From positions 372,001 to 436,000 of the forward strand of contig NZ_JBJKFD010000001.1 in assembly GCF_049723905.1 (NCBI RefSeq): a stretch of 64,000 nucleotides of DNA, read 5' to 3'. The stretch's first letter is position 1. Each line of letters opens with the position of its first letter. The DNA is from G963665185 sp049723905. Lineage in GTDB: Bacteria > Desulfobacterota > Desulfovibrionia > Desulfovibrionales > Desulfovibrionaceae. The notes under the pieces were generated by a model. The model did no database searches and was not told where the DNA came from. It saw nothing but the letters and a program-made list of their open reading frames with translations. Both the position numbers and the translations under genes were made by a program. Shown one piece after another: positions 53,456-61,978 of this stretch.

Positions 53456-54361
53456 CTAATTCAAGATGTAGCGGAGAGGGTTGACGGGGACACCGTTGAG
53501 TCTGACTTCATAGTGCAGATGAGGGCCGGTGCTTCGTCCGGTGCTGCCCACATAGCCGATGAGCTCTCCGCGGGTTACGGTTTGTCCTTTTTTGACAGCC
53601 ATGCGGCTCAGGTGGGCATATTTGGTTACGATGCCGGATTCGTGGTTGAGGGCGATGCTCATGCCATAGGAACCATCCTGACCAGCCTGAATGACCTCTC
53701 CCCTTGCAGGTGCGTACACGGGGGTGCCGAGAGCACTGGAGATATCAAGCCCTTTGTGAAATTCACGGGTGGCTGTAAAAGGGGAGCGTCGATAACCGAA
53801 CGGGGAACTGATCCATCCATCCGTGGGCCAGATACTGGGAGTGGATGCAAGAATGTCTTCCTTGGCTTTTATGTTGGCCAGAAGTTCCTGCTGGCGGACT
53901 TCTTCAAGTCGAGACTCGGTCGACAACTGCTTGAGAAAGTGATGCATCTTTCTGGCAAGAAGTTCCTGTCTGTACAGCATCAGATAATTTTTGGAAAAGT
54001 TGCCGTTTTCAGGACCGCCCAGCGAAGAAACATTTTGCTGACTTCCCTGGTCCGTGTTGAGCATTACACGCAGTTTCGAGTCAAAGTCTCTGACGCGAGT
54101 CAGGTCTTTTTCCAGACCTTTGACTTTGTCGGCAAGACTCAGCAGCTGGGTCTTCTGACGTTGTGAATTTTTTTCCGCGTCGGTGAGTTCTTTGACCATG
54201 CGATCATGGCTGGCGTAGAACTGCCATAGGTATACATTGGAGGCTGCCAACCCAAGAAAAAGGAGAACCAGAAAAATCGCTGTCCATGAACGGTAGCGAA
54301 ATTTACAGCAAGTTCCGGTTCCTTCTCGGAAGATGACTACCTGGTATTTTTTGAAAAGCAT
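53456..54361 (-). CDS. M23-family (LytM) peptidoglycan endopeptidase
   Basis: The 301-residue protein has an N-terminal membrane anchor (residues about 27-47), a coiled-coil linker and a C-terminal M23 domain with zinc ligands HKGLD (HxxxD) and HLHYEV (HxH). It would cleave cell-wall cross-links, or regulate amidases if inactive, though all ligands look intact. It is monocistronic with a terminator. Confidence 0.92.
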   Translation of the reverse strand: MLFKKYQVVIFREGTGTCCKFRYRSWTAIFLVLLFLGLAASNVYLWQFYASHDRMVKELTDAEKNSQRQKTQLLSLADKVKGLEKDLTRVRDFDSKLRVMLNTDQGSQQNVSSLGGPENGNFSKNYLMLYRQELLARKMHHFLKQLSTESRLEEVRQQELLANIKAKEDILASTPSIWPTDGWISSPFGYRRSPFTATREFHKGLDISSALGTPVYAPARGEVIQAGQDGSYGMSIALNHESGIVTKYAHLSRMAVKKGQTVTRGELIGYVGSTGRSTGPHLHYEVRLNGVPVNPLRYILN

Positions 54362-54421
54362 AATTTATTTCTTTTGTTGTTCTATACGTTACAGGCGCAT
54401 AGTGAATAAACGCTTAATTAG

Positions 54422-55165
54422 TTAAGGTAAATCAAGGTCTAGGTCAAGTTGCCAACGACTTATTGCATTGGCAACGTTCTGTAGCTTTTTTGGGTCTTTC
54501 CCCAATGACTCCCGTAACCAGATAAGTGTTTGTTTTCTGGAGGAAGTTTCAGAAGAAGGACAAGGGTTTTGCCAAATGGGCAGAGCCCAGGCTTTGGCTG
54601 CCTTGCGGATAAATTGCTTCTCCACCAGAAGCAGGGGGCGGATAAGATGTAAACTACCGCCAAAGTAAGACGCTTTGCCAGCCATCCCCTCGACTTTTCC
54701 GGTATTGATCAAATTCATGAAGAAAGTGGAAATGAGATCGTCCTTATTATGCCCTATGGCTAGGTGGGTCAATTTGTATTGACGGCACAGGTCGAAAAGC
54801 CTTTTGCGGCGAAACCAGCTGCAATAAAAGCACGGAGAGTTCTTGTGGTTTTTGGAAGAGTGGGCATCCGGCCCCATCGTGCTTTTTTCGCAATGCAGGG
54901 CAATGCCGTTGTCTCCTGCCCATTTAACAAGAGGCGCATGGTTATCGGGGGCAAAGCCGGGATTGATGTGCAGGGCCATAATTTCAAAGGGAAATGGGAC
55001 GATGCGTTGCCTGTAGCGCAATACCTGGAGCAAAACAAAAGAGTCCATTCCACCGGATACGGCAACGCCGATACGGGCATGCGGATGGATGTGCTCTGTC
55101 TGCTGCATGAGTTTGCCAGCGGCGGCAACACAGGTTTTTTGGGAAAAATTGAGTTTGGAGCGCAG
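54422..55165 (-). CDS. TtcA-type tRNA 2-thiocytidine synthase, probable CTG start
   Basis: The 247-residue PP-loop ATPase has VAVSGGMDSF and cysteines in CFYC, fitting a TtcA-type thiolase acting on tRNA position 32. The open frame continues upstream of the first ATG (55108) with residues typical of the family N-terminus. The CTG at 55165 has GGAGG eight bases before it; no ATG, GTG or TTG occurs between that CTG and the ATG at 55108. Thus CTG is the most likely start. Alternative: ATG 55108 with a shortened N-terminus. Confidence 0.72.
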   Translation of the reverse strand: MRSKLNFSQKTCVAAAGKLMQQTEHIHPHARIGVAVSGGMDSFVLLQVLRYRQRIVPFPFEIMALHINPGFAPDNHAPLVKWAGDNGIALHCEKSTMGPDAHSSKNHKNSPCFYCSWFRRKRLFDLCRQYKLTHLAIGHNKDDLISTFFMNLINTGKVEGMAGKASYFGGSLHLIRPLLLVEKQFIRKAAKAWALPIWQNPCPSSETSSRKQTLIWLRESLGKDPKKLQNVANAISRWQLDLDLDLP

Positions 55166-55250
55166 TGAAAAATCCTCCGTAGGGCCCGAAAATTTCTGAA
55201 AGGCGGGCCGCGGTCAGAGCTGCTTACAAAAGGTGCGAAAACTGTGCAAG

Positions 55251-55352
55251 CGACATTTTGCAGCGAGAGCAGCAAGACTTGACCGCCTCTCCTACTGAAG
55301 GTAATAAGTTATCTCTTGTGCGTCCGCCCAACCACCAATGTCGAGAGGGCGG
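55251..55352. ncRNA. Candidate structured RNA region upstream of rpoZ and ttcA
   Basis: Four segments can pair in an interlocked order: CGACATT (55251-55257) with AATGTCG (55337-55343), and CCGCCTCTC (55283-55291) with GAGAGGGCGG (55343-55352). These would form either a pseudoknot or alternative structures. It precedes the rpoZ promoter, and lies in the minus-strand leader of the thiolase gene. No known RNA family was recognised. Confidence 0.35.
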
Positions 55353-55404
55353 GAAGTCCCAACTCCCATACGGGAAAAAGTCCCAGATTTTTACTCGGAG
55401 AGTG

Positions 55405-55432
55405 TTGACAACTCAACTTTCCGGTTTAGCTA
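55405..55432 (+). promoter_or_regulatory. Sigma-70-type promoter for rpoZ
   Basis: A perfect TTGACA (55405-55410) is followed by TAGCTA (55427-55432) after 16 bases. The rpoZ ATG is 17 bases after the -10. Confidence 0.55.
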
Positions 55433-55448
55433 ATACCAGGAGTTAATT

Positions 55449-55670
55449 ATGGCCAGAATTACAGTAGAAGACTGCCTTGAGCGGGTTAACAACCGTTTCC
55501 TCATTGTTCAGATGGGTATCAAGCGCGTCAAGCAGTATCGCGAAGGATACCCGCCTCTGGTTGAAGTCAAAAATAAGGATATAGTCACTGCGTTGCGGGA
55601 AATTGCCGCAGACAAGGTGAGACCCGCCGAGTCCATTGAGGAAGCCGGTATTATCGTCAACGAAGAATAG
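55449..55670 (+). CDS. rpoZ: RNA polymerase omega subunit
   Basis: The 73-residue protein has the omega core MARITVEDCLERVNNRF, LVEVKNKDIVTALREIAADKV. It assists assembly of RNA polymerase and ppGpp binding. AGGAG precedes the ATG. It abuts dnaJ, whose start is only six bases past its stop. Confidence 0.94.
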   Translation: MARITVEDCLERVNNRFLIVQMGIKRVKQYREGYPPLVEVKNKDIVTALREIAADKVRPAESIEEAGIIVNEE

Positions 55671-55675
55671 TGGGC

Positions 55676-56800
55676 ATGTCAACCAAACGTTGCTATTACG
55701 AAGTACTTGGGGTTTCCAAAGGCGCGTCAGGGGACGAAATTAAACGTGCCTATCGCAAGCTTGCCTTTGAGTATCATCCTGACCGTAACCCGGATGATGC
55801 GGAAGCTGAGGAAAAATTCAAGGAAGCCGCAGAAGCCTACGAGATTTTGCGTGATCCCGATAAACGGGAACGCTATGATCGGTTCGGACACCAAGGTGTG
55901 AATGGGCAGGCAGGCGGTGGCTTTTCAAACACCGACGATATTTTCAGCACTTTTTCGGACATCTTCGGTGAGTTTTTCGGTTTTTCCGGTATGGGCGGTC
56001 CTGGCAGCAGAACCCGGGCTACAGCCGGAAACGATCTCCGCTACAATCTGACAGTTTCCTTCCGTGATGCCGCCAAGGGCAAGGAAGTAACTCTGAATAT
56101 TCCCAGAGATGTTCCTTGTTCGCATTGCGGTGGCAGCGGTGCTAGACCTGGGACTTCGCCCAGCACCTGCGAACACTGCGGTGGCAGCGGGCAGGTGCAG
56201 CGCAGCCAGGGCTTTTTCCAGATTGCCATGCCATGTCCCATATGCAAGGGGCAGGGGCAGGTGATCACTGATCCGTGCCCTGAATGTCGCGGAACAGGTC
56301 TTGTTGAGGAAACCCGTGAGCTCAAGGTTCGTATTCCTGCTGGTGTGGACACGGGCAGCCGACTGCGTTTACGTGGCGAGGGTGAAATGGGTGCCCATGG
56401 AGGGCCTCCCGGCGATCTCTATGTGGTGGTCTATGTGGAGGACGACAAGGTCTTTCAGCGCCAGGGCCAGGATCTTATCCTTGAGCAGGATATTACTTTT
56501 GTTCAGGCGGCGTTGGGTGATCGGGTTGAAGTTCCAACACTTGACGAGCCCATCTCCATGGATATTCCCAAAGGCACCCAAAGCGGAGAGGTCTTCCAGC
56601 TTCGCGGGTTGGGAATGCCTCGAATCGGCGGTGGAGGGGCTGGTGATCTTCTGGTTAAGATTACGGTCAAGACTCCGACCCGGCTGAGCAAAAGGCAGGA
56701 AGAACTTCTTGAGGAGTTTGCCCGGCTGGATGAGGAAAAGCCTCTCAAAAAAGTTAAAAAGTTTTTTAACAAGGCGAAAAAAAGGGCAACCGGAAGCTGA
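55676..56800 (+). CDS. dnaJ: Chaperone DnaJ
   Basis: The 374-residue Hsp40 has a J domain with HPD (EYHPDRNPDD), Gly/Phe-rich linker, four zinc modules (CSHCGGSG, CEHCGGSG, CPICKGQG, CPECRGTG) and a C-terminal substrate domain. It stimulates DnaK. The start ATG at 55676 is used; a GTG at 55670 is possible. It lies between rpoZ and moaC without grpE or dnaK nearby. Confidence 0.95.
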   Translation: MSTKRCYYEVLGVSKGASGDEIKRAYRKLAFEYHPDRNPDDAEAEEKFKEAAEAYEILRDPDKRERYDRFGHQGVNGQAGGGFSNTDDIFSTFSDIFGEFFGFSGMGGPGSRTRATAGNDLRYNLTVSFRDAAKGKEVTLNIPRDVPCSHCGGSGARPGTSPSTCEHCGGSGQVQRSQGFFQIAMPCPICKGQGQVITDPCPECRGTGLVEETRELKVRIPAGVDTGSRLRLRGEGEMGAHGGPPGDLYVVVYVEDDKVFQRQGQDLILEQDITFVQAALGDRVEVPTLDEPISMDIPKGTQSGEVFQLRGLGMPRIGGGGAGDLLVKITVKTPTRLSKRQEELLEEFARLDEEKPLKKVKKFFNKAKKRATGS

Positions 56801-56801
56801 T

Positions 56802-57284
56802 ATGTCCGAAGAGTTTTCACATATTGATGAAGACGGCGGAGCCCGTATGGTTGACGTGGGCGCTAAGTCGCCCACGCAACGTACAGCCGTTGCTCAAGCC
56901 GAAGTGCGGCTTTCCCAAAAAACGTTTGGTCTGCTTGTCGAAAAAGCCCTTCCCAAAGGGGACGTCCTGACCACAGCGAAAGTGGCTGGGATTTTGGCTG
57001 CCAAGCAGACCCATCTTCTGATTCCCATGTGTCACCCGCTGCCGTTAAGCTATGTGGATATCAATTTTGAAATACGCAGCAGCGACCATACCGTGCGGAT
57101 TTTGGCCGAAGCCAGGACAGCCGACAGAACCGGTGTGGAAATGGAAGCACTGACAGCTGCTTCCGTGGCAGCCCTTACCATCTACGATATGTGCAAAGCC
57201 GTTCAAAAGGATATCATTGTCGATCAGGTCCGTTTGTTGAAAAAAACGGGCGGAAAGAGCGGCGATTTCATTGCTGAAATTTAG
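56802..57284 (+). CDS. moaC: Molybdenum cofactor synthesis protein MoaC
   Basis: The 160-residue cyclic pyranopterin monophosphate synthase, with the family stretches RMVDVGAKSPTQRTA, LIPMCHPLPLS, and EMEALTAASVAALTIYDMCKAVQKD ending in KTGGKSGDF. It performs an early step of molybdopterin synthesis. Starts one base after the dnaJ stop, so the operon is rpoZ-dnaJ-moaC. A terminator follows. Confidence 0.95.
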   Translation: MSEEFSHIDEDGGARMVDVGAKSPTQRTAVAQAEVRLSQKTFGLLVEKALPKGDVLTTAKVAGILAAKQTHLLIPMCHPLPLSYVDINFEIRSSDHTVRILAEARTADRTGVEMEALTAASVAALTIYDMCKAVQKDIIVDQVRLLKKTGGKSGDFIAEI

Positions 57285-57325
57285 ACAGGAACTTGCGGAT
57301 TCTTCCACAAGTTCCTGTCTTTTTG
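57283..57325 (+). terminator. Terminator of the rpoZ-dnaJ-moaC operon
   Basis: AGACAGGAACTTG (57283-57295) and CAAGTTCCTGTCT (57308-57320) form a 13-base stem followed by T residues. The gap from 57326 to 57568 holds no gene that I can support. Confidence 0.9.
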
Positions 57326-57568
57326 TTTTCATATCGGGCAGTTCAGGCTCTGCGAAAAACACTCCTGTGAGTTGGATAGCAAATTTTTTGTGCGGCTTCT
57401 TTGCTTGCCGGAAGTGCTGTTCCTTTTATTTTTTCGTTTCACAGTCTTCAGAAAAGTTCTTCCTTGGACTTTTATGAGTATGAGAGGAAAATATCCCGAG
57501 TGTTTCACTCATCTTCGCTACTGTCTGTATCAGGTTGTTTTGCGTCCTTGTAAAAACAACCAGCGGCC

Positions 57569-58354
57569 CTATGCTACCGTGCTTTCTTGCGTGTAAAACG
57601 ACATGCTTTCCTGAGATTGATATGCCTTCATGGCGATACCAACCAGTGTGCTGTTTTTCCCTGCTTGTGTAGAGGGAGTGTTGGCGATGCTGGACAGGTT
57701 CACATCACCGTTCATATACGCCTGCAGCAATTCATTCGAGCTTACCACGCCATCTTTGTTGAGATCGTATTCATCGTACTCATCGTCATCTTCTGGGGCA
57801 GAGGCTTTGCTTTGAGCGCCGGAAGATGCGAATGGTCCCGATGCGTCCGAGACGGAAGCTGTCGGCCCGGGGTGAGAGATGTCAACTTCTGACGATTTCA
57901 AAGATTCTTCAAGCTCGGCCGATGTTATTTTGCCGTCCCCATCGGCATCCAGCAAGTTGAACTGTTCGTCTGTCAGCTGGCTTTCTTTCCGGCTCAAAAC
58001 ACCGTCTTCATCTTCATCGTTTGCAGCAAAATGCTGCTGGAGTATCTCCTGAGGAGAGCCCTGCATTTGCACGCTGAGGTACCCCAGGTGTCCCAGCTTT
58101 TGGTTTTGCTTTTTCATATCGGCACTGATTTCTAGTGCCGATAGGTGCCCATCGCCGTTGGCATCGGCGACATTAAACCTACTTCGGTTTAAACCTGATT
58201 CCTCCCATGTAAGCTGCCCATCGTTATCTTTATCCCTATCGCCTACAAAAGAAGTGGCAAAATCGTCAGGCGTGTCCTTGGCGTCTTGCATTTTTGCCAT
58301 GAATTCTTGAGTAAGGCCGGGGTAGGTCGAGCTATGTATGCTCGAGATACTCAT
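57569..58354 (-). CDS. EF-hand protein with five calcium-binding loops
   Basis: The 261-residue acidic protein has five canonical EF-hand loops: DKDNDGQLTWEE, DANGDGHLSALE, DEDEDGVLSRKE, DADGDGKITSAE and DLNKDGVVSSNE. There is no clear signal peptide or membrane helix. GGAGG precedes the ATG. It may be an intracellular calcium sensor or be exported through an unknown route. It is monocistronic. Confidence 0.78.
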   Translation of the reverse strand: MSISSIHSSTYPGLTQEFMAKMQDAKDTPDDFATSFVGDRDKDNDGQLTWEESGLNRSRFNVADANGDGHLSALEISADMKKQNQKLGHLGYLSVQMQGSPQEILQQHFAANDEDEDGVLSRKESQLTDEQFNLLDADGDGKITSAELEESLKSSEVDISHPGPTASVSDASGPFASSGAQSKASAPEDDDEYDEYDLNKDGVVSSNELLQAYMNGDVNLSSIANTPSTQAGKNSTLVGIAMKAYQSQESMSFYTQESTVA

Positions 58355-58705
58355 AGCTTACCTCCGAATGTAAAAAGGTTCACAAGATAGGACAAATTTT
58401 CCGCATTCTGCGTAGTTAGCAAAAAATATTCCCAGAGCTAGTTGCTTACAAATGGCTGCTCATTGCTGATGATTTATTTCAAGAGTGGAAGGCGTTAATG
58501 GTGAAGTATTCTTTTTGTATTTTATTTCATCATGTTAGGTTGTAAGTGTAGGCTGAAATCTCGTTTGAGCTTACAAGAATGCCAAATGTGAATGAATAAT
58601 TGTTCATGTACATGACAGGCTGTTGAGGGGGGAGTAGGCATTTTTTGCAGGTAAGGGAAAAGAAGGTGCTTTGAGAAGCAGCCCTCGAATTGGAAAGGGA
58701 GAAAA
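58355..58705. other. AT-rich intergenic region, no gene seen
   Basis: No convincing coding frame or RNA is present. It lies between the EF-hand gene and the citrate synthase terminator. Confidence 0.35.
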
Positions 58706-58733
58706 AAACGCTTCCGGAATTCCGGAAGCGTTT
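58706..58733 (-). terminator. Terminator of citrate synthase
   Basis: AAACGCTTCCGGAA / TTCCGGAAGCGTTT is a perfect 28-base palindrome; on the minus strand it continues into a T-run. Confidence 0.88.
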
Positions 58734-58772
58734 CGTGTTTGAGAGAAGGAGAGTCGTCTGGCTCTAAAAAGG

Positions 58773-60059
58773 CTATCTTTTGTGCATGGGTACGTATTTT
58801 CGTTCTTTGGATCCCATGTATATCTGTCTGGGGCGGTGGATCTTCATGTTTGGATCCTGGGATTCCTCGTACCAATGAGCAATCCACCCAGGCATACGTC
58901 CAATTGCGAACATAACCGGGTACATGGGAACGGGAATTCCCAGTGCCCTCAGAATCAGACCAGAATAAAAGTCCACATTAGGATAAAGCTTGCGTTCAAT
59001 GAAAAAGTCATCGTTAAGAGCGGCTTCCTCAAGCTCCTGGGCTATATCCAGCAGGTCATCCTGCAATCCCAGGGTATCCAGCAGATCATGGGCAGCACGT
59101 TTCAGTACGCGAGCTCGGGGGTCGAAGTTTTTGTATACCCTATGACCGAATCCCATCAGCCTGAATTTCTTCTGCTTTACCTGCTCGAGATAGTCTTTGA
59201 CGCTGAGTTTTTCCCTATGCAGATAGTCCAGCATGTCCATGACGGCAGAGTTTGCCCCTCCGTGCAGTCTTCCCCATAAGGCGCATACGCCTGCGGATAC
59301 CGAGGCAAACAGGTTGGCTTCTGTGGAACCGACCATACGAACAGTGGAACAGGAACAGTTCTGTTCATGGTCGGCATGGACAATGAGGAAAAGCGTCAGA
59401 GCCCGGACAACTTCCTGTGGCGGATCGTACATGCGGTAGGGAATGGAAAACATCATGTGCAGGAAATTGCGGCAGTAGCTTAGATTGGGGTCCGGATATA
59501 CTGCCGGTTCACCAATGGACTTTTTATAGGCGAATGCCGCAATTGTCCGCACTTTGCTGATGATTTTAGCCGCAGCTAGCCGCATGTCCGACGTATCCTG
59601 AATGTTCAACAGGTCGGTATGGTAGCTGCCAAGGGCGTTGAGCGCGGCAGACATGATCGCCATGGGATGTCCGTTGGGAGGGAATCCTTCAAAATGGTGA
59701 AGCATGTCTTCGTGAAGCAGCTCGTTTTCGCGCAAAAGGCTGCGAAAATTCGTGCGTTCTTCACGTGTGGGCAGTTCGCCGAAAATCAGCAGCATGGCGG
59801 TCTCGATGAACGAGCTGCGCTGTGCCATTTCTTCAATAGGGTAGCCGCGGTAGCGTAGGATTCCTTTTTCTCCGTCTACAAAGGTAATGCCGCTTTTGCA
59901 GGCCCCCGTGTTGGCATAACCTGGGTCCAGGGTAATGAAACCAGTTTGGCTGCGTAACGAGGAAATATCGATGCCGACTTCATTTTCCGGACCGTACACA
60001 ACCGGAAGCTCAATTACTTTTCCATCCAGTTCAAGCCGTGCAGTCTTTTTTTCGTTCAT
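58773..60059 (-). CDS. gltA: Citrate synthase (Si type)
   Basis: The 428-residue type II citrate synthase joins acetyl-CoA and oxaloacetate. Its catalytic histidines lie in HADHEQNCSCSTVR and GRLHGGANSAV, and the aspartate in LYPNVDFYSG; FGHRVYKNFDPRARV is the CoA/oxaloacetate stretch. The ATG at 60059 has AAGGA upstream. Monocistronic. Some relatives of this lineage use a Re-citrate synthase, so the presence of the Si form is notable. Confidence 0.95.
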   Translation of the reverse strand: MNEKKTARLELDGKVIELPVVYGPENEVGIDISSLRSQTGFITLDPGYANTGACKSGITFVDGEKGILRYRGYPIEEMAQRSSFIETAMLLIFGELPTREERTNFRSLLRENELLHEDMLHHFEGFPPNGHPMAIMSAALNALGSYHTDLLNIQDTSDMRLAAAKIISKVRTIAAFAYKKSIGEPAVYPDPNLSYCRNFLHMMFSIPYRMYDPPQEVVRALTLFLIVHADHEQNCSCSTVRMVGSTEANLFASVSAGVCALWGRLHGGANSAVMDMLDYLHREKLSVKDYLEQVKQKKFRLMGFGHRVYKNFDPRARVLKRAAHDLLDTLGLQDDLLDIAQELEEAALNDDFFIERKLYPNVDFYSGLILRALGIPVPMYPVMFAIGRMPGWIAHWYEESQDPNMKIHRPRQIYMGSKERKYVPMHKR

Positions 60060-60484
60060 AACAATCCTTGGCCTCAAGCCGTATAAGACGGTTTATCCGC
60101 AGAATGAGCATACATGTGACTTTTGACCATAAAGTGTCGTGCGTGATGTTCTCAAAGTGCGAATTTGAATATTAGAGCGTCTGGCAGCGAGTGGGCAGGC
60201 GAATATTTTTTGCCGTGGAGCCCTTGCAGCTGTCGTGCGGTTGCTGTGCAGGTCGTCGAATGGACGGATTTTCTGCATGTGCTGTTTTCCATGTGGGCCT
60301 GAACCCAGGGGAGCCAGCCTCTCCTCGTACCTAGATTATCGTAAAAGGAGGTGCACACCGCAGTCTTTGAAACGTTGTCTGGCCGTATGCCTTTTTTCTT
60401 TGTGCAGGCAGGGCACGGGAGGAAATGAATCCTTCCCTGTACCTGTCTTTCTACTACAGGGAGCTCTCAAAGAAAACTGGGCAA
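60060..60484. other. Intergenic region, no gene seen
   Basis: Between citrate synthase and the ABC permease. It contains a CCGT-CTTAT-ACGG hairpin and probably the citrate synthase promoter. No coding frame or RNA is convincing. Confidence 0.35.
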
Positions 60485-61180
60485 TTAGCGCCCTCGGGCC
60501 TGGTATCTGGCCAACTGTTTTTCCAATCGTCGGGAAATGGACGTGAGGACGTAGCAGATGATGAAATAAAGGACCAAAATAGTGAGGAATATCTCCATCG
60601 GAGATGTCAGTGTCCTGTTGTTGATCTGCGTTGCCGCTCGGGTCAGTTCATTTACTCCGATGATGTAAGCCAGGGAAGTATCTTTTGTCAGGCTCACAAA
60701 CTGATTGACGAACGAAGGAATCATATTGCGCAAAGCCTGGGGCAGAATTACGTAGCGCATTGCCTGGACATGACTAAGCCCGGTACCGCGTGATGCTTCC
60801 ATTTGTCCTTTGGGGAGTGACAATACACCAGCTCGAACAATTTCGCCTACATAGGCACCGGTGAAAATGATGAATGCGACAAGGGCGCACCATGTTTCAG
60901 GCAAGGGATGGCCGAACAGCACCGGGGCCAGAAAATAGAACCAGAAGATGAGCATCAACAGCGGAATGCCGCGGATAATTTCAATATAAGCGATGGCGGG
61001 CAGACGAAACCAGAGATGCTTGGACATACGCATGAGCCCGGCCGCAAGTCCTATCCAGAAAGCTCCGAATATACCTCCTATAGCCAGGAGGATACTCATG
61101 GCTATGCCACCGAGAGGGCCTTGAGGAAAGGCTCCCCACAGAAAATAGTCTAAATTATCCCAAACAACCGACCAATTCAC
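60485..61180 (-). CDS. Polar amino-acid ABC transporter permease
   Basis: The 231-residue permease has five membrane helices and the EAA loop (GEIVRAGVLSLPKGQMEASRGTGLSHVQAMRYVILPQAL) that contacts the ATPase. The GTG at 61180 has a GAGGGGG tract; an upstream TTG is less likely. It is the last gene of a four-gene set and pairs with the permease upstream. Confidence 0.9.
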   Translation of the reverse strand: MNWSVVWDNLDYFLWGAFPQGPLGGIAMSILLAIGGIFGAFWIGLAAGLMRMSKHLWFRLPAIAYIEIIRGIPLLMLIFWFYFLAPVLFGHPLPETWCALVAFIIFTGAYVGEIVRAGVLSLPKGQMEASRGTGLSHVQAMRYVILPQALRNMIPSFVNQFVSLTKDTSLAYIIGVNELTRAATQINNRTLTSPMEIFLTILVLYFIICYVLTSISRRLEKQLARYQARGR

Positions 61181-61192
61181 AAGCAACCCCCT

Positions 61193-61894
61193 CTAGTAGA
61201 CCAGCTGGCGCAGAAAATGTTTGTTGTACTGCGTGATGGTGAAGGAAACCACCAGCGAGATGCACAGGTAGATAACCGTACAGGCAGTAAAAGCTTCGAA
61301 TCCATGGAATGTGTAGGATTCGATCTGACGGGCCATGTAGGTTAGCTCCATGACACCAATGGTCATGACCAAGGACGAGTTCTTGATCAGGTTGAGAAAC
61401 TGGGAAATAAGCGGCGGAATAATGATTCTGAACGCCTGGGGAAGAATGACGTAACGCATGGCTTGGGTAAATGACAGACCGCAGGCACGTGAAGACTCGA
61501 GCTGATTTTTAGGAATAGCAAAAATACCAGCCCGGATTTCTTCTGCGATGAAGGCGGAAGTGTAGACCGTAAGTGCGATTACACCTGCCGTGAATTCAAA
61601 GTCGTGGTCATACAGCCATTCGTTGACGGCATGGGGCAACACCGCATCCGAGCCGAAGTACCAGAAAAAGATTTGGACCAGCAGGGGGGTGTTGCGAAAA
61701 AATTCTGTATAAGCCAAGGCGATCCATTCCAAGGGCTTGAAGCGCGTCATGCGGAATACCGCAATGAGAGTGCCCATGAACATGGCAAAAACGATGGATA
61801 CGGCGGATATTTTAAGCGTCGTAATGAAGCCTTCGATGATCCACTGGCCGTATTCACCTGTCAGAACGAGATTCCAGTCGAACGTGTAGTTCAA
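61193..61894 (-). CDS. Polar amino-acid ABC transporter permease
   Basis: The 233-residue permease has the same HisM/GlnP-type fold as its neighbour (EEIRAGIFAIPKNQLESSRACGLSFTQAMRYVILPQAF) and five membrane helices. The first codon is TTG (61894) with a GGAAG site nearby. It lies between a hairpin and the second permease. Confidence 0.9.
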   Translation of the reverse strand: MNYTFDWNLVLTGEYGQWIIEGFITTLKISAVSIVFAMFMGTLIAVFRMTRFKPLEWIALAYTEFFRNTPLLVQIFFWYFGSDAVLPHAVNEWLYDHDFEFTAGVIALTVYTSAFIAEEIRAGIFAIPKNQLESSRACGLSFTQAMRYVILPQAFRIIIPPLISQFLNLIKNSSLVMTIGVMELTYMARQIESYTFHGFEAFTACTVIYLCISLVVSFTITQYNKHFLRQLVY

Positions 61895-61930
61895 GCCGCT
61901 GCTTCCGTTGTTGGAGTGTTAAAAAAAATT

Positions 61931-61957
61931 CCGGAACCCGGACAAGCCGGGCTCCGG
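61931..61957 (-). terminator. Hairpin between binding protein and permeases
   Basis: CCGGAACCCGG and CCGGGCTCCGG form a stem with one mismatch, followed on the minus strand by eight T bases. It would reduce expression of the permeases relative to the binding protein. Confidence 0.75.
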
Positions 61958-61978
61958 TTTGTTTTTTAGGCTTCGGAA

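Noticed and set aside
55251..55352. 6S RNA, SRP RNA or tmRNA assignment for the structured region
   Set aside because: None of the conserved sequences of those RNAs is present, so it was kept as an unassigned candidate only.
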